NCBI GenBank assembly: GCA_019449655.1
Contig: JAHQXD010000002.1
Span: 166,793 to 230,792 of the forward strand
Origin: Ferrigenium straubiae
GTDB lineage: Bacteria; Pseudomonadota; Gammaproteobacteria; Burkholderiales; Gallionellaceae
Direction: 5' to 3'
Length of the DNA: 64,000 nt
Below the pieces are notes generated by a model. The model ran no database searches. It saw only the letters and a program-made list of their open reading frames with translations, and was not told the DNA's origin. Below, one piece after another: positions 10,177-20,701 of the stretch. The position numbers and the translations under genes were made by a program. The first letter of the stretch is position 1, and each line of letters opens with the position of its first letter.

Positions 10177-10893
10177 TCAGGTTATATCGAAGCGCATCAC
10201 GCGGTAGAACCCCGCGAAGCAATATTCGACGTGCGGCTCACCCGCCAGGGCCTTGCCGTGTTTCTGTAATGCAACTTCCAGATTTGCCGTCACGTCTTCC
10301 CGCCAAAAGCCCGGCAGGAACGGCTCCAGATGACCCAGCACCCAGCGGAACAGCATAAACCGGTACAGCAGATGCCGGCGCGGTGTTGCGGCATATTCGG
10401 TGATCAGCACCGAGCCTCCTGCGCGCACCACGCGTGCGATCTCGGCGTAGGTATTCTCGCGCGCTGCGGCGGGCATCTCGTGGAACAGGAAGAATACGAT
10501 CACCTGGTCGAAGGCATCGCTGCGGTAGCCGAGAGATTCGGCATTCATGCGCGCGAGGTGGCAGCGCTCCGCGGCATGCCGGGTCTTGCGCCGCGCCAGT
10601 CGCAACTGTCCGGTCGCGGCGTCGCACAGGTGGATTTCGCCATTTGTGCAGGACAGCAATGAGGGCGTGAGCTTGCCGTACACGCAGGTCAGCTGCAGGA
10701 TTTTCGCACCGGGTTTGCGCTCGACCTGCGCGAGCGTCTTGCTCAGCAGTCTCTCGTACTGGCCGAACAGGATCGCGTTGATGATGGGCTGGTGGTCGAA
10801 GAACCAGATGCTGCCGCGCCACAGGTAGGCCCACCAGTAATGGTGGGCCAGATACTCCGGTACGCCGTCGAGGAATTTTTTATACAGGCGCAT
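10177..10893 (-). CDS. rquA: RquA-like class I SAM-dependent methyltransferase
   Basis: The 238-aa protein has a Rossmann methyltransferase core with an atypical motif I, ILQLTCVYGKLTPSL, in place of GxGxG, and an N-terminal HYWWAYLWRGSIWFFD segment. Both features recall RquA, which converts ubiquinone to rhodoquinone in some alpha- and betaproteobacteria. This match is from memory of the family, so the symbol is tentative. A general UbiE/COQ5-like methyltransferase is the alternative. It is the last gene of a minus-strand run behind the SDR, from which it is separated by a repeat-like spacer. Confidence 0.6.
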   Translation of the reverse strand: MRLYKKFLDGVPEYLAHHYWWAYLWRGSIWFFDHQPIINAILFGQYERLLSKTLAQVERKPGAKILQLTCVYGKLTPSLLSCTNGEIHLCDAATGQLRLARRKTRHAAERCHLARMNAESLGYRSDAFDQVIVFFLFHEMPAAARENTYAEIARVVRAGGSVLITEYAATPRRHLLYRFMLFRWVLGHLEPFLPGFWREDVTANLEVALQKHGKALAGEPHVEYCFAGFYRVMRFDIT

Positions 10894-10904
10894 GGCTTAG
10901 AAGT

Positions 10905-11041
10905 TGTCTCAAAAATTAGCGAGGAGGGATGGATGCAAGGCGCACGGAACGCAGCAACCGGAATGTACACAGAGTACATGAGGATTGCGAGTACCGCGCA
11001 ACGCCGCAGACGCCTTCCGCAGCAATTTCTGAGGCAATTTC
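10905..11041. repeat. Probable intergenic repeat element
   Basis: The 148-bp spacer contains no gene. It holds the short palindrome ATGTAC-ACAGA-GTACAT (10961-10977) and begins with AAGTTGTCTCAAAAAT. Similar spacers recur in betaproteobacterial genomes as far as I recall, but no second copy is in this window. Confidence 0.35.
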
Positions 11042-11833
11042 TTAGAGAAGGTTGCGCGGCTTGTGCGGCGCGTGCGCAAACAGCCGGTCGTACAGCCAGC
11101 GCGGCAGCAGCTTGAGCGCGCGTCCGGCCAGTCCCATCTGCCACGGGATCACGGCGAAGGCGGTTTGTCGCTCGATGGCGTGCGCGATGCGTTTCGCCGC
11201 CTCATCCGGCTCCAGCATGAAGGGCATCGGGTAGGGGTTGATGTCGGTCATCGGCGTCCTGATGTAGCCGGGGCAGATCGTGACGACCCTCACGCCGCTG
11301 CCGTGCAGCTCGACGCGCAGGGACTCCAGATAGGTGATTGCGGCGGCCTTGGAGGCGGAGTAGGCGCCCGCTCCCGGCAGGCCGCGGAAGCCGGCCACGC
11401 TGGCGATGCCGGCCAGCGTGCCTTGCCCTGCCGCGCGCATTGCCGCGATGAAAGGCTGGAATGTCTGCACCACGCCGAGCACGTTGATGTCCATGACCTG
11501 GCGGAAGGCGTCGAGATCCTCGGCATGTTCGGTGAGGGTGCCGGCGCTCACCCCGGCGTTGGCGATCACAATATCCGGCACGCCGCTGCGGGTGATGAAG
11601 TCGTTGGCCGCCGCCTGCACGGCGGCCGCGTCGCGCACGTCCAGCGCATAGCAGAAGGCTCGTTCGGGGAATTCGGCAGCGAGGACTTGCAGCAACTCGC
11701 TGCGCCGCGCGAAGGCGGCGACGACGGCACCGCGCTCGAGATAGTGGCGTGCGAGCGCGAGGCCCAAGCCGCTCGACGCGCCGCTGATGACCAGCCTGCG
11801 TGGTTGTTCCGGCTTTAGCCGGTTTACAACCAC
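11042..11833 (-). CDS. Short-chain dehydrogenase/reductase
   Basis: Classical SDR oxidoreductase. The NAD(P)-binding TGxxxGxG variant is SGASSGLGLA, with NAGVSAG downstream. The catalytic triad is visible as Ser in GIASVAGFRG and YSASK (Tyr-x3-Lys). I chose the GTG at 11833 because AAGGAG lies 6 nt upstream of it, giving 263 aa; the frame remains open to 11887 but without a ribosome site. The C-terminus resembles DltE-like or Rv-type SDRs with a basic tail. The substrate cannot be read from sequence. Confidence 0.85.
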   Translation of the reverse strand: MVVNRLKPEQPRRLVISGASSGLGLALARHYLERGAVVAAFARRSELLQVLAAEFPERAFCYALDVRDAAAVQAAANDFITRSGVPDIVIANAGVSAGTLTEHAEDLDAFRQVMDINVLGVVQTFQPFIAAMRAAGQGTLAGIASVAGFRGLPGAGAYSASKAAAITYLESLRVELHGSGVRVVTICPGYIRTPMTDINPYPMPFMLEPDEAAKRIAHAIERQTAFAVIPWQMGLAGRALKLLPRWLYDRLFAHAPHKPRNLL

Positions 11834-11962
11834 GGCGTACTCCTTGCGGGTGGACTTAACATGCGTCTTTTGCATGTTTATAACCAATCACTTGGCAATC
11901 GTCTTATGGTTGTCTAGTGAGATGGCTAGTAGTTTCATCAGTCGAGTGGCCATGCAAGGCGA

Positions 11963-12604
11963 TTATTTTTGCTTGGCCTTCATTTTGGCGGCGCGTTCTT
12001 TGCGTGCCATTTCGATCACTTCATTCAGTACGCGGATCGCGTCCGCGGGCTGCAGGCCGCTGATCATGTATTTACCGTCCACGACCAGGGTCGGAGTACC
12101 GCTGATGCTGTAGCTGCGGATCATCTGCTTGGCGCGCACCACCTTGCTCTGCATCGAGAACGAGTTGTAGGCCGCGGAGAACTTCGTGCGATCCACGCCG
12201 CGCGGCACGAGGAAATCCAGCACCTTGGCCTCGTCACCGAGTACCTCGTTGTCCACGTTCCACGCCTTGTACAGTGCGTCATGGTGCTGGTGCAACTGGC
12301 CGAGCGATTCGAGCGCGTAGAAAGTGCGCGCCATCGGCTCCCAGGAATCGCGGAAGATGGTCGGCACGTAAATCAGATCCACGTCCTTGGGCATGGTCTT
12401 TTCCCATGCGCTCAGCTGCGGATGCAGGTGGAAACAGTGCGAGCAGCCGTAGAAGAAGAACTCCAGCACCTCGATTTTATTGGCGCCGGCCGGTTGCGGT
12501 GGGTTCAGCAGTTTGTAATCCCTACCGATCTCCACGGCGGCAAACGCCGAGCTGCCGATCAACAACAGTGCTGCAACAAACAGGTTCTTGAACATATTTT
12601 TCAC
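11963..12604 (-). CDS. dsbA: Periplasmic thiol:disulfide interchange protein, DsbA family
   Basis: DsbA introduces disulfides into exported proteins. The 213-aa precursor has a signal peptide (MKNMFKNLFVAALLLIGSSAFA) and a thioredoxin fold with a helical insertion. The redox motif is C-S-H-C in FYGCSHCFHLHP, differing from the CPHC of E. coli. The cis-Pro loop is SGTPTLVVDG. It lies after the SPOR gene, an arrangement common in betaproteobacteria. PilY1 and other cysteine-rich exported proteins here are plausible clients. Confidence 0.92.
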   Translation of the reverse strand: MKNMFKNLFVAALLLIGSSAFAAVEIGRDYKLLNPPQPAGANKIEVLEFFFYGCSHCFHLHPQLSAWEKTMPKDVDLIYVPTIFRDSWEPMARTFYALESLGQLHQHHDALYKAWNVDNEVLGDEAKVLDFLVPRGVDRTKFSAAYNSFSMQSKVVRAKQMIRSYSISGTPTLVVDGKYMISGLQPADAIRVLNEVIEMARKERAAKMKAKQK

Positions 12605-12636
12605 TAGTCGCTCCTTGATTGATGGTGGTGTTTACG

Positions 12637-13278
12637 CTACTGCGCGCGCATTGGAGTGGCATCCACCCCATTTTGTTTCAGCAGGGTGCGCGCCTTGCTC
12701 ATTTCGTCGGCATTTTTATACGGCCCGAGGCGCACGCGATGCCACACCCCCTTGTCGGGGATGGTCGCAGTCTGGGTGCTGGCCTCGATGCCCAGTAGGG
12801 CCAGCCTGGCCTTGAGCTTCTCGGCATCGTCCGCGTTGGAAAATGAGCCTGCCTGCAGAAAATACGGTTCACTGGCGGCGGTGGCCGGTTTGCTGTCCGT
12901 GGGCTTGCTCTCCGCTGATTGGGGCTTGGCTGCCTGCAGCTTGTCGGCAGGTTTGGCCGGCACGGCGACGGTCGCATCCTGCTTGTCGGTCAGCACCTTG
13001 TAGAACTCGAAGCGCGGCTTGCCTTCAGCCACACCGGAGGCTGCCGGCTGCGCAGCCGGCGCTGCGGTTACGGCAGGGGCCGCCGGCTTGGACACGTCCA
13101 CCGGTGGCTTGGCTGCCACCTGCTCCTTCTGCACGAAGGGGCTGGGTGATTTCATGATGTACCAGGCCAGCCCGGCAGCCATGCCGACGCCGATCACCAT
13201 GCCGATGAGGATGCCGGTCAGCAGCGAACTGCCGCTCTTGCGCGGCGCGGAGGATTTGTTGCCTGTGTTTCTGCTCAT
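12637..13278 (-). CDS. SPOR-domain membrane protein (FtsN-like)
   Basis: The 213-aa protein has a basic N-terminus, one membrane span (about 20-43, SLLTGILIGMVIGVGMAAGLAWYIM), an Ala/Pro/Lys-rich linker and a C-terminal SPOR domain (about 137-213, YFLQAGSFSNADDAEKLKARL). This architecture is FtsN-like and suggests septal peptidoglycan binding. The conserved short FtsN activator helix cannot be confirmed. It lies 11 bp after argS, as in many betaproteobacteria. Confidence 0.85.
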   Translation of the reverse strand: MSRNTGNKSSAPRKSGSSLLTGILIGMVIGVGMAAGLAWYIMKSPSPFVQKEQVAAKPPVDVSKPAAPAVTAAPAAQPAASGVAEGKPRFEFYKVLTDKQDATVAVPAKPADKLQAAKPQSAESKPTDSKPATAASEPYFLQAGSFSNADDAEKLKARLALLGIEASTQTATIPDKGVWHRVRLGPYKNADEMSKARTLLKQNGVDATPMRAQ

Positions 13279-13289
13279 CTCAGCTTCCT

Positions 13290-15053
13290 TTACATTTTTT
13301 CCGGTGCGCTCACGCCGAGCAGCGCCAGGCCGTTCTTGAGCACCTGCGCTACCGCGGCGATCAGCGCCAGCCGCGCATACTTGAGCGCCTCATCCTCGAC
13401 CAGAAAGCGCGAGGCATTATAGTAGCTGTGGAAATCGGCGGCCAACTCCCTGAGGTAAAAGGCGATCAGGTGCGGCGAAAGATCCTGTGCGGCGTTTTCG
13501 ACCGCCTGGGGGTAGTCGATCAGCCTCTGCAGCAGCGTTTTTTCGTAATCGCTGTCCAGCAGGCCGGACTGCGCATTGAGCAGGCTTGCGCGCTCGCCAT
13601 CCCATTGCGCCAGCACGCTGTGCACGCGTGCGTGCGCGTATTGCACGTAATACACCGGGTTCTCGTTGCTCTGCGATTTGGCCAGGTCCATGTCGAAGTC
13701 CAGGTGCTGGTCGCTCTTGCGCAGCACGTAGAAGAAGCGCGTTGCATCGTTGCCCACCTCGCTACGCAGTTCGCGCAGGGTGACGAATTCGCCGCTGCGC
13801 GTGGACATCGCGGCCTTCTGGCCGTTGCGGTACAGCACTGCGAATTGCACCAGCGCGACGGTCAGCCTGCCGCTGTCCAGCCCGAGTGCCCGGAGCGCGC
13901 CGTTGACGCGCGGGATGTAGCCGTGGTGGTCCGCGCCCCACACGTTGATGATGCGCTCGAAGCCGCGCTCGAACTTGTTGAGGTGGTAGGCGATGTCGGA
14001 GGCAAAATAGGTGTAGAGCCCGTTCTCGCGCTGCACCACGCGGTCCTTCTCGTCGCCGAACGCGGTGGAGCGGAACCACCAGGCGCCGTCCTGCAGGTAC
14101 AGGTGATTGCCGGCCTTGAGCGTCTCCACGGCGCGCGCCACCAGCCCGCTGTCGAACAGCGACTGCTCGGAGAACCACTCATCGAAATGCACGCCGAATT
14201 CGGCCAGGTCGTTGCGGCAGTCGCCGAGCTGTTCGGTCAGCGCGTGATTGTGGATATAGGCGTAGTCCTCGCCCAGCAGGCGCTTGGCGTTGGCGATCAG
14301 CGCATCGAGATGCGCGTCGCCGTCTTCTTCGGCGGAAGGCGCGCCGTCGAAGGCATGGCCGACCGGATGGACATATTTCGCGCCATGCGCCGCGCTGATC
14401 TGCTGCGCCATGTCGCGCACGTAGCCGCCCTGATAGGCGTTTTTCGGGAACGCCAGTTGCGCACCGTGCAGTTCGAGGTAGCGCAGCCAGGTGGACAGTG
14501 CGAGGATGTCCATTTGCCGCCCGGCGTCGTTCACATAATATTCGCGCGTCACCGCGTAGCCTGCCGCCGCCAGCACGTTCGCGAGGCTCGCGCCGTAGGC
14601 CGCGCCGCGCCCGTGCCCGACATGCAAGGGCCCCGTTGGGTTGGCCGAGACGAATTCCACCTGAACCTTGTGCTCTCCGCCCAGCGAGCCGCGCCCGTAG
14701 CCGTCGGCCGCCTGCAGCACCGCCTTGACGACCGCCTGCTTGGCAGCAGCGGTGATGAATACATTGATGAAACCGGCACCGGCAATTTCCACCTTCTCCA
14801 CCACGTCTGAGGCTGGCAGCGCCGCGATCAGTGCCTCTGCGATGGCGCGCGGCGGTTTGCGCAACGGTTTGGCCAGTTGCATTGCCAAATTGCAGGCATA
14901 GTCGCCATGCGATACCTGTTTGGAGCGCTCGATGGACAGGCCGGCAGCCAGGGCTGAGCCGGCTTGCCCGGAATCCTGCTCATCGAGAACAACATTCATG
15001 GCCTGCGAGAACAGTTCATGCAGGTGGGACTGGAAATTCAGGGTGACGGACAT
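13290..15053 (-). CDS. argS: Arginyl-tRNA synthetase
   Basis: Charges tRNA(Arg). The 587-aa protein has the class I HIGH motif as HVGH in NPTGPLHVGHGRG and a degenerate KMSKS as AAMSTRSGEFVTL. The N-terminal additional domain and the C-terminal DALR anticodon domain (ARLALIAAVAQVLKNGLALLGV) are present. It heads a minus-strand run with the SPOR and dsbA genes. The roughly 280-bp region upstream, to the next gene, shows nothing else I can identify. Confidence 0.97.
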   Translation of the reverse strand: MSVTLNFQSHLHELFSQAMNVVLDEQDSGQAGSALAAGLSIERSKQVSHGDYACNLAMQLAKPLRKPPRAIAEALIAALPASDVVEKVEIAGAGFINVFITAAAKQAVVKAVLQAADGYGRGSLGGEHKVQVEFVSANPTGPLHVGHGRGAAYGASLANVLAAAGYAVTREYYVNDAGRQMDILALSTWLRYLELHGAQLAFPKNAYQGGYVRDMAQQISAAHGAKYVHPVGHAFDGAPSAEEDGDAHLDALIANAKRLLGEDYAYIHNHALTEQLGDCRNDLAEFGVHFDEWFSEQSLFDSGLVARAVETLKAGNHLYLQDGAWWFRSTAFGDEKDRVVQRENGLYTYFASDIAYHLNKFERGFERIINVWGADHHGYIPRVNGALRALGLDSGRLTVALVQFAVLYRNGQKAAMSTRSGEFVTLRELRSEVGNDATRFFYVLRKSDQHLDFDMDLAKSQSNENPVYYVQYAHARVHSVLAQWDGERASLLNAQSGLLDSDYEKTLLQRLIDYPQAVENAAQDLSPHLIAFYLRELAADFHSYYNASRFLVEDEALKYARLALIAAVAQVLKNGLALLGVSAPEKM

Positions 15054-15336
15054 TGCACAATGCTTTCAAGAAAGGCGCGAATTATAGCATCCCGAAGTTT
15101 GGCAGGATGCTGCGCGCTTTTGAGGTTGTTGGGTATTTCAATCCGGCAACTCGTTGATGGAAAAGGTTGCGTGCAACTCCCGCATCCAGCCCATGTCGAA
15201 GCCCGTGTTGGCATGGCGGTATGGGCAGGCGGCTTTCCGTATGACCCCATCTGTGGCATGCTTCGCCTTTCGAAGTTGTGCATGACAATTATTTTTGACT
15301 CTCTTGCGGGAATACAGCCAGGAGGGCACTTGGGGG

Positions 15337-16596
15337 ATGGCAGTAATGAAGTGTGTGGATGACTTTCGCCTGCGCTTTGGCAAGCGCGAGCTGGTGCCGA
15401 TCATGATCGGCGGGATGGGCGTGGATATTTCCACCGCCGAATTGGCGCTGGAAGCCGCACGGCTGGGCGGAATCGGCCATATCTCCGACGCGATGCTGCC
15501 GACCGTGACGGATCGCCGCTACAAGACGAAGTTTGTCAGCACCAAGCAGAAACAATACAAGCTCAACGTCCACAAGGCCGACAAGGCGATTGTGCAATTC
15601 GATCTGGCACAGGTTGAGGAGGCGACGCGCCTGCACGTCGGCAAGACCATGGAAGCCAAGCGCGGCGACGGCATGGTTTTCATCAACTGCATGGAAAAGC
15701 TCACCATGAATTCGCCGCGCGAGACGCTGCGTACGCGGCTGTGCAGCGCGCTGGACGCGGGCATCGACGGCATCACGCTGGCAGCCGGCCTGCACCTCGG
15801 TTCGTTTACGCTGATGGAGGGTCATCCGCGCTTCCGCGACGCCAAGCTGGGTATCATCGTCTCCTCGTTGCGCGCCCTGCAGCTGTTCCTGCGCAAGAAT
15901 GCCAGGCTCAACCGGCTGCCTGATTTCATCGTGGTGGAGGGGCCGCTGGCAGGCGGCCATCTGGGCTTCGGCCTGGATTGGGCACAATACGATTTGCGCA
16001 CCATCGTCGCCGAGATTCAGCAGCACCTTCAGGAAGAAAAGCTGGATATCCCGGTCATCCCGGCAGGCGGCATTTTCACCGGCAGCGATGCGGTGAGCTT
16101 CCTGGAAACGGGTTCAGCTGCGGTGCAGGTGGCGACGCGCTTCACTGTTGCCGAGGAGTGCGGCATCCCGGAAGACGTGCGGCAGGAATACTTCAAGGCC
16201 GGCGAGGACGACATCGAGGTTAATATGTTGTCGCCGACCGGCTACCCGATGCGCATGCTGAAAAATGGCCCCGCGATCGGCTCGGGCATCCGCCCCAACT
16301 GCGAGGCGTACGGCTATATCCTCGATGCCAATGGCAACTGCTCCTACATCGATGCCTATAACCGCGAGCGGGCCTTGCATCCCGATGCAAGAAGGATTTC
16401 CGTCAAGGACAAGATCTGCCTGTGCACCCACATGCGCAACTATGACTGCTGGACCTGCGGGCATTACACCTATCGTCTCAAGGATACGACCCACCGCAAT
16501 CCCGACGGCACCTACCAGACGCTGTCTGCCGAGCATATCTTCCGCGACTACCAGTTCAGCACCGGCAACAAGATCGCGCTTCCCGCGCAAAAATAA
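15337..16596 (+). CDS. Nitronate monooxygenase-like flavoprotein with Cys-rich C-terminus
   Basis: TIM-barrel FMN protein of the 2-nitropropane dioxygenase/nitronate monooxygenase family. FMN-binding elements include PIMIGGMGVDIS, the Gly-rich VEGPLAGGHLG and IPAGGIFTG...AAVQVATRF. The ATG at 15337 follows GGAGGG about 10 nt upstream and gives 419 aa. The C-terminus is longer than the typical enzyme and carries a four-cysteine cluster, CLCTHMRNYDCWTCGHY (about residues 363-379), which could bind metal or Fe-S. The substrate is unknown; FabK-like or PfaD-like relatives are alternatives. Confidence 0.75.
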   Translation: MAVMKCVDDFRLRFGKRELVPIMIGGMGVDISTAELALEAARLGGIGHISDAMLPTVTDRRYKTKFVSTKQKQYKLNVHKADKAIVQFDLAQVEEATRLHVGKTMEAKRGDGMVFINCMEKLTMNSPRETLRTRLCSALDAGIDGITLAAGLHLGSFTLMEGHPRFRDAKLGIIVSSLRALQLFLRKNARLNRLPDFIVVEGPLAGGHLGFGLDWAQYDLRTIVAEIQQHLQEEKLDIPVIPAGGIFTGSDAVSFLETGSAAVQVATRFTVAEECGIPEDVRQEYFKAGEDDIEVNMLSPTGYPMRMLKNGPAIGSGIRPNCEAYGYILDANGNCSYIDAYNRERALHPDARRISVKDKICLCTHMRNYDCWTCGHYTYRLKDTTHRNPDGTYQTLSAEHIFRDYQFSTGNKIALPAQK

Positions 16597-16610
16597 TTCC
16601 CCGTTCTGCC

Positions 16611-16640
16611 CTTGAAAGCCGGGCAGATCGTCCCCACTAT
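16611..16640 (+). promoter_or_regulatory. Sigma32-type heat-shock promoter of groES-groEL
   Basis: CTTGAAA (16611-16617), 14 bp, then CCCCACTAT (16632-16640) is close to the RpoH consensus CTTGAAA-N11-14-CCCCATNT. It ends exactly where the CIRCE element starts. A sigma70 reading (TTGAAA-N17-CACTAT) overlaps it. Confidence 0.65.
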
Positions 16641-16666
16641 TGGCACTCGCAGGTCTGGAGTGCTAA
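16640..16666 (+). promoter_or_regulatory. CIRCE operator (HrcA-binding)
   Basis: TTGGCACTC-N9-GAGTGCTAA matches the CIRCE consensus TTAGCACTC-N9-GAGTGCTAA with one mismatch and the exact 9-bp spacing. It lies 58 bp before groES and overlaps the predicted promoter/start region, the expected place for HrcA repression. Confidence 0.93.
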
Positions 16667-16723
16667 ACTTCGCCTCCGCATTTTTCAACCCATTGTTCAA
16701 CCCCTTGTTCTAGGAGACTTAGT

Positions 16724-17014
16724 ATGAAAATTCGCCCTTTGCACGACCGTGTAATCGTCAAGCGTATGGAAGAAGAGCGTAAAACCGCTTCCGGTATCGT
16801 GATTCCCGATGCTGCTGCCGAGAAACCCGATCAAGGCGAAATCATTGCCGTGGGCAATGGCAAGATCGGCGACGACGGCAAGGTGCGCCCGATGAATGTC
16901 AAGGTCGGCGACCGTATCCTGTTCGGCAAGTATTCAGGCCAGGCATTCAAGATGGACGGCCAGGAATATCTGACCATGCGCGAAGATGACATCATCGGCG
17001 TAGTAGAAGCCTAA
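16724..17014 (+). CDS. groES: Co-chaperonin GroES
   Basis: Heptameric lid of the GroEL folding chamber. The 96-aa protein contains the full family sequence: [14 protein letters not shown], the mobile loop around [18 protein letters not shown] and the roof loop. It precedes groEL by 30 bp and shares its promoter and CIRCE operator. A good ribosome site (AGGAGA) lies ahead of the ATG. Confidence 0.98.
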   Translation: MKIRPLHDRVIVKRMEEERKTASGIVIPDAAAEKPDQGEIIAVGNGKIGDDGKVRPMNVKVGDRILFGKYSGQAFKMDGQEYLTMREDDIIGVVEA

Positions 17015-18691
<1,677 letters not shown>

Positions 18692-18734
18692 TTTGCATTT
18701 GCTTCATGGGCTGTTCGTTTCACAGCGCTCTCGC

Positions 18735-18756
18735 AAACCCCGCTTCAGCGGGGTTT
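18735..18756 (+). terminator. Hairpin terminator after groEL
   Basis: AAACCCCGC (18735-18743), loop TTCA, GCGGGGTTT (18748-18756): a perfect 9-bp stem between groEL and the tRNA gene. Confidence 0.8.
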
Positions 18757-18837
18757 GTCATTTGATGCGTTACCGGTATAATGCGCGGCTTCCGAAGTTG
18801 GCCGGTTTGCCCGGTTGATGAGGAATGCAGTAAAAAT

Positions 18838-18913
18838 GGCCTGGTAGCTCAGTCGGTAGAGCAGAGGATTGAAAATCCTTGTGTCGGTGGTTCGATTCCG
18901 CCCCGGGCCACCA
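18838..18913 (+). tRNA. tRNA-Phe (GAA)
   Basis: 76-nt cloverleaf. The acceptor GGCCTGG pairs with CCGGGCC (18903-18909) with one T-G wobble, and CCA is encoded at 18911-18913. The D-loop is in AGCTCAGTCGGTAGAGC, the anticodon loop TTGAAAA has GAA at 18871-18873, and the T-arm is GGTTCGATTCC. Anticodon GAA reads Phe codons. Confidence 0.97.
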
Positions 18914-18924
18914 AATATTAATAA

Positions 18925-18956
18925 CAAATGCCCGATCCGTTCGGGCATTTGTTTTT
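18925..18956 (+). terminator. Rho-independent terminator after tRNA-Phe
   Basis: CAAATGCCCGA (18925-18935) pairs perfectly with TCGGGCATTTG (18941-18951) around a 5-nt loop and is followed by five T. Confidence 0.9.
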
Positions 18957-18974
18957 CACGGCAGATAAACACCC

Positions 18975-20624
<1,650 letters not shown>

Positions 20625-20658
20625 GGGCCGCTTATATCACCGAGTCTCGCAGAAAACA

Positions 20659-20682
20659 GAAAGCGGCCATGAGGCCGCTTTC
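20659..20682. terminator. Bidirectional terminator between prfC and pilY1
   Basis: GAAAGCGGCC (20659-20668), loop ATGA, GGCCGCTTTC (20673-20682): a perfect 10-bp stem between two convergent genes, with A-rich and T-rich flanks. Confidence 0.85.
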
Positions 20683-20701
20683 TTGTCTAATACGATATTT
20701 G

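Noticed and set aside
16640..16666. A simple terminator hairpin ahead of groES
   Set aside because: The 9-bp arms with 9-bp spacing are exactly CIRCE, lie in a promoter position and lack a T tract.
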